Assembly: GCF_010727945.1 (NCBI RefSeq)
Contig: NZ_AP022569.1
Coordinates: forward strand, 2,666,001 to 2,730,000
Length of the DNA: 64,000 nt
Source: Mycobacterium cookii
Lineage (GTDB): Bacteria; Actinomycetota; Actinomycetes; Mycobacteriales; Mycobacteriaceae
Direction of reading: 5' to 3'
Position 1 is the first letter of the stretch; each line of letters begins with the position of its first letter. Positions 1 through 8,095 of this stretch are shown here, piece after piece. A program made the translations under genes and the position numbers. The notes beneath the pieces are model-generated. The model saw only the letters and a program-made list of their open reading frames with translations. It did not search any database and had not been told where the DNA came from.

Positions 1-465
1 GCTCGTCTTCGCAACTGCGTCGACGGCCGCGATCGCCGAGAGGGAATGCGCGACCACCGTGTGGATGCTCGGAAAGCGCTGTAGCACAGCGGCGATGGCA
101 TCGGCATACTCACCTATGGTGGACTGCCAGCCTGGCGATACGCCATGTCCCGGAGCGTCAAAGCAGATTGCCGATTCACCATGCGCTACAGCGACATCCA
201 CGACAGCCGACATCGTGGTGCTGTCTGTGCCCCAGCCATGGGTGGCGAGCACACCGGGCTCACGGTCGCCCCACTGGTAGGCGGCGGCGACTCGGTACAC
301 ATCGGTCATCTCGATCCGGCGAGCACCCAAGGGACACATATCGCTCGGCGCCCGGCCGAGGCCCCGGGTGTCGACGAACGTCGACGCGTGAACGCGGCCG
401 GCCAATCGCGGCACGACACGGTAGCCACGTGCGGTTGCCGCGGCGAGCATCCCGCGCCCCCTCAC
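1..465 (-). CDS. alpha/beta hydrolase, partial (polyyne-type cluster, last visible gene)
   Basis: Reading frame open to the window edge, so the C-terminus is missing (155 codons visible). The GTG start at 465 overlaps the TGA stop of the upstream desaturase (GTGA), a translationally coupled arrangement. Visible motifs: HGWG, which fits the oxyanion strand of alpha/beta hydrolases; DAPGHG; and AHSLSA, which fits the nucleophile elbow (a Ser with G-x-S-x-G-like spacing). In bacterial polyyne clusters a hydrolase/thioesterase follows the third desaturase and is thought to release the acyl chain from the carrier protein; here that role is inferred from gene order. A general esterase or lipase-like enzyme is the alternative. 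Confidence 0.75.
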   Translation of the reverse strand, partial: MRGRGMLAAATARGYRVVPRLAGRVHASTFVDTRGLGRAPSDMCPLGARRIEMTDVYRVAAAYQWGDREPGVLATHGWGTDSTTMSAVVDVAVAHGESAICFDAPGHGVSPGWQSTIGEYADAIAAVLQRFPSIHTVVAHSLSAIAAVDAVAKTS

Positions 466-1565
466 GCTGCGCCGGCGGTGGTTGTCGGAGCCGACGCCCT
501 CGGCATGGGGTGTGTGCCGTAGAGACCCGAAACCGGGTCGTAGAACAGGCATTTGCGGATAATGTTCCAGAGTCGGCCGATGCTGGCCTTCTCGACGCGA
601 ACCATGTCCGGGTACCGCTGGATGAGCGCGGCCTGAGCCTTCGGCAGGTGGTAGTGAGGCACCGACGGAGCGACGTGGTGGGCGGTGTGCAGCGAGATGT
701 AATGCGTGCAGAACAACAACCACCGCGGGTAGAGGTAGTCGGTGGTCACCAGCAGCCGGCTTGCATTTCGGGTCCAATATTGGTTCGGCAGATACGGAAT
801 GTCCTCGGCGCTGTGATGCATCATCGTCGTCATCGAGAACCAGAGATGGGTCGCGAACCACGGTGCCACGAAGTACAGCAGCAGACCCTGCACGCCGGTG
901 AAATAGGTGAGCGCGCAGAGATATCCACCACCCACGACCGCTACGATCCCGATCGACCGGCGAGCCTCGCGTCGCATTCGCCGTTTGGGAAAGCGCGACG
1001 GCTTGAAGCTGGACTTGAGCCAGTAGTGGATGGAACCGGTACCGAGTGCCCAGGTGCGTGTGCTGAAGTAGACGAAGCGGTGACCCAGCGGCATCCGGCG
1101 GTAGACCTCTCTGGAGATCGGGCGCCAGTCTTCGTCCAACTCCAGGTTGTTCGTGTGGGAATGATGGTTGTTGTGCTCGTGCCGCCAGGCGTGGAACGGG
1201 TACATCAGTGGTAGCAGCGCGAATTGGCCGATCGCGAAGTTCAATCGGCGGTTGCGGGAAAAGGAGCCGTGTCCACAATCGTGTCCGATGCAGTGCAGTC
1301 CCCATCCGCCCAGCCCTGCGACCCCGATCAACGGAACGATCAGGTACCACCGGTCGACGCAGGCGATGCCGACCAGCGAGCCGGCGTACAGCGTCAGGCT
1401 CATCGCCAGGCTGGCGAGACCGCGAATTATCGACGGCTGCATGTATTCCCGTGGGATGACCGCAGTCAACTTCTGCCCTTCGAGCGCCCTGCTCTTCCTG
1501 ATGAACTCGACGAACCCCGGGTCGGGGTTGGTCGGAAGGTCAGGTCGAGATTGCGTCTGCGTCAT
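462..1565 (-). CDS. membrane fatty acid desaturase (third desaturase of the cluster)
   Basis: Integral-membrane di-iron desaturase of 367 aa. The three histidine boxes are visible: HDCGH (residues 95-99), HEHNNHH (129-135) and HTAHH (293-297), with hydrophobic stretches before box 1 and between boxes 2 and 3. It belongs to the broad FADS class rather than to the acyl-CoA delta-9 type of its two neighbours, and so probably has a different regiochemistry or an acetylenase role. It lies 21 nt downstream of the carrier protein gene and overlaps the hydrolase start. Introducing double or triple bonds into a carrier-bound fatty acyl chain is inferred from the operon; the actual substrate is unknown. 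Confidence 0.9.
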   Translation of the reverse strand: MTQTQSRPDLPTNPDPGFVEFIRKSRALEGQKLTAVIPREYMQPSIIRGLASLAMSLTLYAGSLVGIACVDRWYLIVPLIGVAGLGGWGLHCIGHDCGHGSFSRNRRLNFAIGQFALLPLMYPFHAWRHEHNNHHSHTNNLELDEDWRPISREVYRRMPLGHRFVYFSTRTWALGTGSIHYWLKSSFKPSRFPKRRMRREARRSIGIVAVVGGGYLCALTYFTGVQGLLLYFVAPWFATHLWFSMTTMMHHSAEDIPYLPNQYWTRNASRLLVTTDYLYPRWLLFCTHYISLHTAHHVAPSVPHYHLPKAQAALIQRYPDMVRVEKASIGRLWNIIRKCLFYDPVSGLYGTHPMPRASAPTTTAGAA

Positions 1566-1586
1566 GGCTGGCTCCTTCAGAAATGC

Positions 1587-1874
1587 TCAGTCCGGAAGAT
1601 GGAGCTCGCGGGTAAGGTGCGCGGCGAGGTCGTCGATCGTGCCGTGGTCGAACAGGATTGCCGGCGAGAGTCGTCGCTCGACGACCTTCTCCAACGCGCC
1701 CGATACCTGGACCGCCGTTCGTGAGTCGAGTCCGTAGGCTTCGAAGGGTTTTGCGGTGTCCACGTCCGACTCCGGGCATTTCACCCGTCGTGCCAGATCG
1801 GCCACCAGCCAGGAACGCAACGACTCGTGGGTCAGCGGTCCATCGATCGCCGGTGTCTTGCTTCTCCTGAACAT
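1587..1874 (-). CDS. acyl carrier protein
   Basis: A 95-residue carrier protein. The phosphopantetheine attachment site is Ser51 in the motif GLDSRTAV, followed by helix residues typical of PP-binding domains. The start ATG at 1874 was chosen because it lies 2 nt after the stop of the upstream desaturase and gives normal ACP length; upstream in-frame extension would run through the desaturase gene in another frame. Placed between the acyl-AMP ligase and the desaturases, it probably carries the activated fatty acyl chain during desaturation, as the dedicated ACPs of terminal-alkyne and polyyne clusters do. Confidence 0.9.
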   Translation of the reverse strand: MFRRSKTPAIDGPLTHESLRSWLVADLARRVKCPESDVDTAKPFEAYGLDSRTAVQVSGALEKVVERRLSPAILFDHGTIDDLAAHLTRELHLPD

Positions 1875-1876
1875 CG

Positions 1877-2896
1877 TCACCCTTCCCCTTGGGCGGACAC
1901 GGCAGCCGCGGTGGCGCGGTTGCGGCGTAGTCGGTGGTCGATCGCCGCGCGGCTGGGCATGTGCAGGTCCCAGACGATGTGCGATTTCGCCAGCACCGCG
2001 ATCACCCAGCCACTGAGATCCGGTTCCCACCAGCGCATTCCGTGTCGATAGGCGCCGGGAAAAGCGTGGTGGTTGTTCTGCAGTCCCTCGCCGAAAGTAA
2101 AGAAGGCCACCGGCCAGTTGTTGGCGCTGTCGTCGCGGTTGGCAAACGGTCGCGACCCGATCATGTGGCTGACCGAGCCGACGCACCACGCCGCCTGATT
2201 GGCCACGAACACCCGCGCCAGTCCACCAAAAATGAAGCCGGACAACGCCGCAGCGACGGTGCCACCGACGGTCCAGCCGATGGCGGCGGGTACCAGCAGC
2301 CCGGCCAGTCCCCAGATGGGGTAGCTCCGGTTGTAGCTGTACAGTCGGCGATCGCGCAGCACGTCGGGGGCGAACACCGTCGCTCTGGATTCCTGGTCAC
2401 TGAACATCCACGGAATATGGGCGTACCAAAGACCTTTCAGCTTGCCGCCGATAGTGCCGCCGCTCAGGTTCGGCGAGTGGGGATCGCCCTGCTCGTCGGC
2501 ATAGCGGTGATGACGGCGGTGCGTACTGACCCAGAACAGCAGCGGTCCCTCCAGGGCCATCGAGCCCGCGATCATCAGCACACCCTCGAAGAACCGCGAC
2601 GTCTTGAAGGATTTGTGGGCGACGTAGCGGTGGAATCCGATGGTGATCCCGAACATTTGTATCGCGTAGAACACGCCGAACAGAACATAGTCGACCACGG
2701 TGGCCCGCCCCGCGGCAACCAGGTAGACCCCGAAGCCGAACCCGAGCGCCGGGATGCCGATGGTGACCAGCGCGACCACCCGCTTGGCCCGTGCGCTGGT
2801 CGGGTTCAGTTGCAGGATCGCCTTGGCAAGCGATTCTCCCTGACCGGACGACGGTGTGGGCGATGACATTGCGGCATCGTGCATTTCGGCTGTCAT
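1877..2896 (-). CDS. acyl-CoA/ACP desaturase (second desaturase of the cluster)
   Basis: Delta-9-type membrane desaturase of 339 aa. Box 1 is HRYVAH (89-94) and box 2 is HRRHH (126-130). Box 3 reads QNNHH (273-277) where the sibling gene next door has HNNHH; Q is tolerated at this place in some desaturases but is worth noting. Four or more hydrophobic segments surround the boxes. The start ATG at 2896 overlaps the upstream stop (ATGA), so the longer upstream extension is rejected. It is a paralogue of the adjacent desaturase, and such a duplicated pair is typical of clusters that convert an acyl-ACP into a conjugated polyyne (inference). Confidence 0.9.
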   Translation of the reverse strand: MTAEMHDAAMSSPTPSSGQGESLAKAILQLNPTSARAKRVVALVTIGIPALGFGFGVYLVAAGRATVVDYVLFGVFYAIQMFGITIGFHRYVAHKSFKTSRFFEGVLMIAGSMALEGPLLFWVSTHRRHHRYADEQGDPHSPNLSGGTIGGKLKGLWYAHIPWMFSDQESRATVFAPDVLRDRRLYSYNRSYPIWGLAGLLVPAAIGWTVGGTVAAALSGFIFGGLARVFVANQAAWCVGSVSHMIGSRPFANRDDSANNWPVAFFTFGEGLQNNHHAFPGAYRHGMRWWEPDLSGWVIAVLAKSHIVWDLHMPSRAAIDHRLRRNRATAAAVSAQGEG

Positions 2897-3810
2897 GGCG
2901 CCCCATCTGCAAGGTCGGACTGCGAGTTGACGTACCGCACCTGGTGCACGAGACCGAGTCGGTCGAGGAGTCGGATGAAATCGCCGGCCAGATCGAGCTG
3001 CCACCACTGCCGCCGGGTCTGGGCCAGTGCGGGTCGGGCGTGGTGGTTGTTGTGCCACGACCCGCCCAACGTGGGCGGGGCCAGCGCGGCGATATTGCGG
3101 CTTTGGTCCCGTACCGGGAACGTACGGGTGCCGATCGTGTGGCCCAGCGAGTTCACCGCCCACGTGGCCTGATCCAGGGCGAAGATCCGCACGAAGCCGC
3201 CCCAGAGAATCCCGCCGACCACGCCGTGCACCGATTGGGTGACCAGCCCGCCGACGGCACCGGGGATCACGATCCCCAGCGCCACCAGGGTGAAATACCA
3301 GGCGTTGATCTTCATCACCCTGCGGTCAGCGAGCCAGTCCCGGGTATGCCGGCTCCAGTCGATCTTCTTGACGTCGAACAGCCACCCGACGTGACCGTGC
3401 CACAGGCCTTTGGCACGTCCCCGCCACCCGGTGCCCCGCGGCCTGGGCGAATGCGGGTCACGGTCGGTGTCGGCGAAAGCGTGATGCAACCGATGGTTGG
3501 CAACCCAGAACACAACCGGCCCCTGCGCGGCCATCGACCCTGCGATCGCGAGGAAAACCCGGACCGGTTCGGACGCCTCGAAGGACCGGTGGGTGAAGTA
3601 ACGGTGCAGTCCTGCCTCGACACCGAGCGCGGTGATCAGATACATGCCAACGAACAACGCCACGTCGCATGCTGTCACCCCGAAGTAGAACGCGTAGACG
3701 ACCGCGCCCACAGTTCCCGCGACTGGTAGTCCGACGGTCAGATATGCCAGTCGTGAAGCCAGCACATCGCGGTCGTGAACCGAAGGGGTGGTGGCGAATT
3801 CGGCGCTCAT
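2893..3810 (-). CDS. acyl-CoA/ACP desaturase (first desaturase of the cluster)
   Basis: 305-residue membrane desaturase with canonical boxes HRYFTH (69-74), HRLHH (106-110) and HNNHH (253-257) that bind the di-iron centre. Hydrophobic segments lie at about 24-62, 83-103 and in the middle of the protein. ATG start at 3810 overlaps the stop of the acyl-AMP ligase (ATGA), and its own stop overlaps the next desaturase start, so the ligase and both desaturases are translationally coupled. Likely acts on an ACP-bound chain supplied by the ligase. A housekeeping acyl-CoA desaturase is less likely because of the tight operon. Confidence 0.9.
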   Translation of the reverse strand: MSAEFATTPSVHDRDVLASRLAYLTVGLPVAGTVGAVVYAFYFGVTACDVALFVGMYLITALGVEAGLHRYFTHRSFEASEPVRVFLAIAGSMAAQGPVVFWVANHRLHHAFADTDRDPHSPRPRGTGWRGRAKGLWHGHVGWLFDVKKIDWSRHTRDWLADRRVMKINAWYFTLVALGIVIPGAVGGLVTQSVHGVVGGILWGGFVRIFALDQATWAVNSLGHTIGTRTFPVRDQSRNIAALAPPTLGGSWHNNHHARPALAQTRRQWWQLDLAGDFIRLLDRLGLVHQVRYVNSQSDLADGAP

Positions 3811-5453
3811 GCCAGCACCCCTTGTATCGCGTCTGCCAGGAAGAGCCGTTTGGCCTCGTGCCGCCGGACCTTTCCGCTGGTGGTGGTGGGAATGGTTTTC
3901 CTCGGCCAGATGTGGACGTCGGGTCCGACACCGAATTCCGACGTCACGCTGGAGCGCACGGCGTCTGCGAGCTTGGTGCGGCAGTCGATCGAGATCTGCG
4001 ACGTGGGCGCCTCGGCGACGACGATCAGACGTTCGGTTCCGTCGCCCGGCACCGAGAACGCCACCGCACGCCGCAGCGACGGGTCGGCGCGCACCACACT
4101 GGCCTCGACGTCGTGCGGGTAGATGTTGCGCCCGCTGACGATGATCAGGTCCTTGATACGTCCGGTGACGAACAGTTCGTCGTCGCGGATGAAACCGAGG
4201 TCGCCGGTGCGCAGATAATCGGCGTCCTCTCCATCGATCCGCGCGTGAAATACTGCGTCCGTCAGTGCATCTCGGTTTAAATAGCCGGTGGCGACGCTGC
4301 GGCCACGGACCCAGATCTCACCGATCTCACCGGGTTGGACCAGACGGTCCGATTCAGGGTCGACAATCCGCACGACGTGCTCGGAATCGACTTCACCGCA
4401 GCTGACGACGACACCGTCGGGGCCATCGACAGTGTTGTAGCGGCGCCCTTTTCGTTTTCCGGCGACGAACAGCGTCGCCTCTGCCATCCCGTAGCAGGGA
4501 ATCAGCGCGGTGACGTCGAATCCGAGTGGTACCGCACGCTGTTCGAAGCGGGCCAGGGTGTGCGCGCTGATGGGTTCGGCTCCGCAGTAGAACTCCTTGA
4601 CGGTTGAGAGATCGAGGTTTTCGAGATCGTCGTCCAGTGCCTCGGCGGAGGCGTCGAGCGAGAAGTTCGGGCCGACGGTGATCGACACGCGGTAGTCGGT
4701 GATGGCCTCCAACCAGCGGCGGGGGTCTTGGACGAAGTGCAACGGCGACATCAGCACCAGCGGCCAGCCGTGGTGCAGCGACAGGATGATCGTGCCCATC
4801 AACCCCATGTCGTGGTACGGCGGCAACCACGAGAGGCCGACCCGGTTTGGGTCCGGCCCCATGCTGCGGGACAACACCTCGCAGTTGCTCATCAGGTTGT
4901 CGTGGGTGATGCAGACGCCCTTCGGCGATCCCGTCGACCCGGACGTGTACTGAATCAGGGCGAGGTCATCGGGTGAGCACGGCGCGGGGGTCACCGCCTC
5001 GACGCGGGTGTCCAGTTCGTCGATGTAAAAAATCAGCGGATCGATGCCAGCGCACGCCAGCCTGCGCTGCAGCGCTTCGATTTGGGCGTCGTACATCGCG
5101 TCGATGACGATCGCGTGCGGGATGCAGTCCAAGACAATCGCGTGGAAGCGGTCCAGTTCCTTGGGACGAGACGGCGGAAAGCAGGGTACCGGGACGGCGC
5201 CGAGCATCATGGTGCCGAACAGCGCGGCGATGTAGTCGAGGCTCGGATTGACGGCCAACACGACGCGTGATCCGCGGCCTACGCCCCGAGACGACAGCCA
5301 TGCCGCGACTGCCGCCGCGCGTTCCGCGGTGTCGGCGTAGGTCCACCGTGATTCGGACGCCGCCGTGCCGTCTAAGAGAAAGATGTACGCGGGGTCGTGC
5401 GACGAAGACCTGGCGGACACCATGTCGACAATGGTGCGAGGGTGCTTTAACAC
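3807..5453 (-). CDS. fatty acyl-AMP ligase (FadD/FAAL family), first gene of polyyne-type operon
   Basis: 548-residue adenylate-forming enzyme. The P-loop motif YTSGSTGSPKG begins near residue 167, WLPPYHDMGL near 207, and the C-terminal TTSGK lysine is about residue 528. The WLPPYHDMG and MSPLHF stretches are characteristic of mycobacterial FAALs, which form acyl-adenylates and pass the chain to a carrier protein rather than to CoA. The GTG start at 5453 follows 195 nt of non-coding DNA that must hold the operon promoter. With the downstream ACP and three desaturases it parallels JamA/ColA/CayA-type starters of alkyne and polyyne pathways (family knowledge). The chain-length preference cannot be read from sequence. 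Confidence 0.9.
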   Translation of the reverse strand: MLKHPRTIVDMVSARSSSHDPAYIFLLDGTAASESRWTYADTAERAAAVAAWLSSRGVGRGSRVVLAVNPSLDYIAALFGTMMLGAVPVPCFPPSRPKELDRFHAIVLDCIPHAIVIDAMYDAQIEALQRRLACAGIDPLIFYIDELDTRVEAVTPAPCSPDDLALIQYTSGSTGSPKGVCITHDNLMSNCEVLSRSMGPDPNRVGLSWLPPYHDMGLMGTIILSLHHGWPLVLMSPLHFVQDPRRWLEAITDYRVSITVGPNFSLDASAEALDDDLENLDLSTVKEFYCGAEPISAHTLARFEQRAVPLGFDVTALIPCYGMAEATLFVAGKRKGRRYNTVDGPDGVVVSCGEVDSEHVVRIVDPESDRLVQPGEIGEIWVRGRSVATGYLNRDALTDAVFHARIDGEDADYLRTGDLGFIRDDELFVTGRIKDLIIVSGRNIYPHDVEASVVRADPSLRRAVAFSVPGDGTERLIVVAEAPTSQISIDCRTKLADAVRSSVTSEFGVGPDVHIWPRKTIPTTTSGKVRRHEAKRLFLADAIQGVLA

Positions 5454-5648
5454 AATTTTGTTCCCTCAGTGGCTATTTCAGCAAAGAGCCCCTCTGCGAA
5501 AGCTTGGCGACCGGGCACGCGCCGAACCGGCCTAGCTACGCCGGGATCAGCATAACCAGCAGCCGCGATCCGTGCACAGTATGTTGCCAGGAAATTGGTA
5601 GTTGGCCGCAAGGTCGGGTCGCTCAGCCACTTTTCGCAGCCGGCGCCG
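5454..5648. promoter_or_regulatory. intergenic region upstream of the acyl-AMP ligase operon
   Basis: 195 nt between the TetR gene and the acyl-AMP ligase, both on the minus strand. It must contain the operon promoter or read-through from tetR. I see no open reading frame of note and no clear terminator or perfect operator copy in it. Confidence 0.4.
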
Positions 5649-6218
5649 TCAGCTTTCGGCCGGCAGGTGCAGCCGGATGACCTCGACCAGATGACGTCCG
5701 ACGTCATCGAGGGCATCCGTCGATCCGCTGGCGAGTGCGATCACCACCGCGCCCTCGATCGCTGCGATCGCCATCGTCGCCAGCGAACGGGCGGTATCCG
5801 GGTCGGCGCCGGAACTGACAAGTCGATCGGCGAGGATGGCACGCCACTCGTCGATGGCCTCGGCTGCGGCCCGCGTGGCTTCCGGCGCTTCCGAGCGGCC
5901 GAGGATCGCGGCGACGATCGGACAGCCTGCTTCCATGTCGGTTGCGCGGAGATGCACCTTCCACTGGTCGATGAAAGTCCGGACCGCCTGAACCGGGTCG
6001 GCGCTGTCATCGGCCGACCGGATGACGGCGCTCAACGACTGGCCGGCGATGCGGGTGGCTTCGGTGACGAGTTCCGCTTTGCCGCCGGGGAAGTTCAGGT
6101 AGACGGTTCGCCTCGCGACGCCGCTGTCCTCCAGGAGGGCACCGAGGCCGGCGCCGGCGACACCTCGACGTTGCACCAGCCCGGTGATGCTGGCGATCAG
6201 CGCATCTCGTGCGGACAT
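5649..6218 (-). CDS. TetR-family regulator (LmrA/YxaF-like)
   Basis: 189-residue regulator. N-terminal helix-turn-helix about residues 5-50 (GAGLGALLEDSGVARRTVYLNFPGGKAEL in pieces), followed by a helical ligand domain whose CPIVAAILG segment recalls the LmrA/YxaF subfamily. Start ATG at 6218 was preferred to the upstream in-frame start because an imperfect palindrome, TATACC-GATT-GGTCTA at 6228-6243, lies just in front of it and looks like an autoregulatory operator. Located between the polyyne-type operon (same strand, downstream) and a divergent broken nitroreductase gene, so it may control either. Ligand unknown. Confidence 0.85.
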   Translation of the reverse strand: MSARDALIASITGLVQRRGVAGAGLGALLEDSGVARRTVYLNFPGGKAELVTEATRIAGQSLSAVIRSADDSADPVQAVRTFIDQWKVHLRATDMEAGCPIVAAILGRSEAPEATRAAAEAIDEWRAILADRLVSSGADPDTARSLATMAIAAIEGAVVIALASGSTDALDDVGRHLVEVIRLHLPAES

Positions 6219-6227
6219 GGGTTGAAC

Positions 6228-6243
6228 TATACCGATTGGTCTA
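6228..6243. promoter_or_regulatory. probable TetR operator (TATACC-N4-GGTCTA)
   Basis: Imperfect inverted repeat with 6-bp arms (5 of 6 positions complementary) and spacer GATT, 9 bp in front of the tetR start and 46 bp before the divergent nitroreductase remnant. Similar TAGACC/GGTCTA palindromes are bound by LmrA-type TetR proteins; assignment to this regulator is inference. Confidence 0.55.
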
Positions 6244-6289
6244 CTACCGTGAGGGCAACACGTCGAACCCTTCACAATCGGAGACAGCC

Positions 6290-6709
6290 GTGACGAATGA
6301 CAACAAGACGCTGCGCAAGTTCCGCAGAGAACGAGCTGTCGGACGAGTGCTCAACCCGGCCGTCCAAGCGTTGAGCTGACTCGGGCTGCGGACCGCGCTG
6401 GCCACCGAACTGGAAACCGTCGGCCGCAAGACCGGTCAGGCACGCCGGGTTCCGGTTTCAGCGCAGTTCGACGACCGCGGGGCATGGGTCATCTCTCAGC
6501 ACGGCACCCGGTCCGGGTGGGGCAGGAATATCGCCGACAACCCCAACGTCCGTGTCCGACAAGGTGCTCGATGGCGCGCCGGGGTGGCGACATTCCGGCC
6601 CGATGACGATGTCGTCGCGCGCGGCCGCAAGTTCGGGCGAGTGGGGTCCAAGGTCGTCAAGGCGCTGGAGACCACGCCGGTGTCGGTGCGAATCGACTTC
6701 ACCGACTGA
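6290..6709 (+). pseudogene. DDN/F420-dependent nitroreductase-family gene interrupted by an in-frame TGA
   Basis: GTG start at 6290 and stop at 6707-6709 would give 139 residues with the hallmarks of the deazaflavin-dependent nitroreductase family: LETVGRKTGQARRVPV, then a glycine/tryptophan-rich GTRSGWGRNIADNPNVRVR segment. Codon 30 (6377-6379) is TGA in the context LS-stop-LGLRT; the family usually has a charged or aromatic residue here, so CGA or TGG to TGA is a plausible single mutation. The rest of the frame is intact, suggesting recent inactivation. A sequencing error or a re-start downstream are alternatives. Divergent from the tetR gene, whose operator could once have controlled it. 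Confidence 0.75.
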
Positions 6710-7621
6710 TCAGCTGCGAACCGCATTGAGATAGGTGATGTCGCTGAAGGCCTGCGCGACTTCGTCGTCGGAATAGACGAAACCGTTGGCGGCATGCATC
6801 TCGGCGACGGTGCGATGCGACACCTGCCAGCCCCGATTGGTCAGGTCCTCGATGATGTGGCTGCGCTCGTAGTGGTAGACGAGGTCGTTGAAGTCGATCT
6901 CGAAACCCAGTTCGCTCATCCGGTCGTGATGGCTGCGCCAGCGCGGGTCGTTGAAAATCGTTGTGTCGGGCACGAACTCGGAGGCCACCTGACTCTTCGG
7001 AGCGCTGAGGTCGGTGATGTTGCCGAACAGGGCGTCTTGCGCCTCGGGCGGCAGGTAGACGACGAGCCCTTCGGCACTCCACGCCGACGGCGCCTGCGGG
7101 TCGAAACCGGCGGCCCGCAACGCGGCCGGCCAATCGTCGCGCAGATCCACGGCGACCGTCCGGCGCTCGACCGTCGGCGCAGCGCCGATGGCAGCCAGCG
7201 TCGACGTCTTGAATTCGATGACGTCCGGCAGGTCGACTTCGTAGAGCACGGTGCCCTGCGGCCACGGCAACCGGTATGCCCGCGCATCCAAACCGGCGGC
7301 GAGGACGACCGCCTGCCGGATGCCATGGCGGGTCGCGTCGACGAAGAACCGGTCGTAGAACCGCGTGCGGACCGCCATGCTCCGGCCCATCCGGGCCGGG
7401 TCGAACTCGGCGCTGTCCGTGACGGGGATCTCGCCGTTGACCAGTCGCGTGTAGACGTCGATGCCGACCGCGCGGACCAATGGCGCGGCGAACGGGTCGT
7501 CGATCAGGCCGGCCTCGGATGCCAAAGCCCGGTTGGCCGCCACCATCGTCGCCGTGGCGCCCACGCTCGTCGCCAGATCCCAGCTGTCGCTTTCGCTGCG
7601 TATCGACATCGCGGCTCCCAT
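6710..7621 (-). CDS. class I SAM-dependent methyltransferase (mycobacterial PPM/LCMT-like family)
   Basis: 303 aa. Matches the expanded mycobacterial family related to leucine carboxyl methyltransferases: a conserved N-terminus ([18 protein letters not shown]), the SAM-binding [14 protein letters not shown] about residues 107-120, and DLPDVIEFK about 130-138. Start is either 7621 or the internal ATG four codons later (MSIRSES). Natural substrates of the family are mostly unknown. It ends one base after the broken nitroreductase gene (convergent) and is transcribed away from kmtR, sharing a 65-nt intergenic region with it. Confidence 0.85.
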   Translation of the reverse strand: MGAAMSIRSESDSWDLATSVGATATMVAANRALASEAGLIDDPFAAPLVRAVGIDVYTRLVNGEIPVTDSAEFDPARMGRSMAVRTRFYDRFFVDATRHGIRQAVVLAAGLDARAYRLPWPQGTVLYEVDLPDVIEFKTSTLAAIGAAPTVERRTVAVDLRDDWPAALRAAGFDPQAPSAWSAEGLVVYLPPEAQDALFGNITDLSAPKSQVASEFVPDTTIFNDPRWRSHHDRMSELGFEIDFNDLVYHYERSHIIEDLTNRGWQVSHRTVAEMHAANGFVYSDDEVAQAFSDITYLNAVRS

Positions 7622-7673
7622 CGTCTCGAAACAATATAGATCACCTAGTTATTGGCATTCCGTCGCGCATGCC

Positions 7674-7703
7674 TTAATATCTGCGTATGCATGCAGGTAA
7701 TGA
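7674..7703. promoter_or_regulatory. leaderless kmtR promoter and probable KmtR operator
   Basis: A TAATAT -10 hexamer (7675-7680) lies 6 nt before the kmtR ATG at 7687, so the mRNA is probably leaderless. The same stretch forms an imperfect inverted repeat: TTAATATCTGC (7674-7684), 8-nt spacer, GCAGGTAATGA (7693-7703), with 8 of 11 positions complementary. An operator covering the transcription start is what an autorepressing ArsR-family protein would use; KmtR is known to repress itself in M. tuberculosis. Confidence 0.6.
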
Positions 7704-8055
7704 GAACGTCCGGTTGCCCGACGATCAGGTCAGCCTGGTCGTTGAGGTATTTCGCATGCTGGCCGACGCCACCCGTGTGCAGGTGCTGTGGTCCCTGGCC
7801 GACCGCGAGATGTCGGTGAACGACCTCGCCGAGCACGTCGGCAAACCGGCGCCGTCGGTGTCTCAGCATCTGGCCAAGTTGCGGATGGCACGACTGGTAC
7901 AGACCCGCCGGGAGGGCACGACGATCTTCTACAGCCTGGAGAACAACCACGTTCGGCAGCTTGTCGTCGACGCCGTCCACAACGCCGAGCACGCCGGCCC
8001 AGGAGTCCCGCGCCATCATCGCGGCGATGACGGGCTACGGGTCGTCAAGAAGTGA
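7687..8055 (+). CDS. kmtR: KmtR-like ArsR/SmtB nickel/cobalt-sensing repressor
   Basis: 122-residue winged-helix repressor (HTH about 42-68: SVNDLAEHVGKPAPSVSQHLAKLR). The metal-sensing residues known from M. tuberculosis KmtR fall at identical positions here: His88, Glu101, His102, His110 and His111. Family role: in low nickel/cobalt it represses its own gene and a cation-diffusion efflux pump; metal binding releases DNA. It is followed 40 nt later by a histidine-rich mini-protein and a deaminase. The promoter appears leaderless with an operator across the start codon. Identification is strong because the whole C-terminal sensor helix is conserved. Confidence 0.93.
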   Translation: MHAGNENVRLPDDQVSLVVEVFRMLADATRVQVLWSLADREMSVNDLAEHVGKPAPSVSQHLAKLRMARLVQTRREGTTIFYSLENNHVRQLVVDAVHNAEHAGPGVPRHHRGDDGLRVVKK

Positions 8056-8095
8056 AGACAGACAAGAGTTTTCGCAACAAAGGAGAGTATCGACA

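Noticed and set aside
6377..6379. In-frame TGA as a possible selenocysteine codon in the DDN-type gene
   Set aside because: No Cys/Sec active site is known at this place in the family and no hairpin like a bacterial SECIS follows; a nonsense mutation is simpler.
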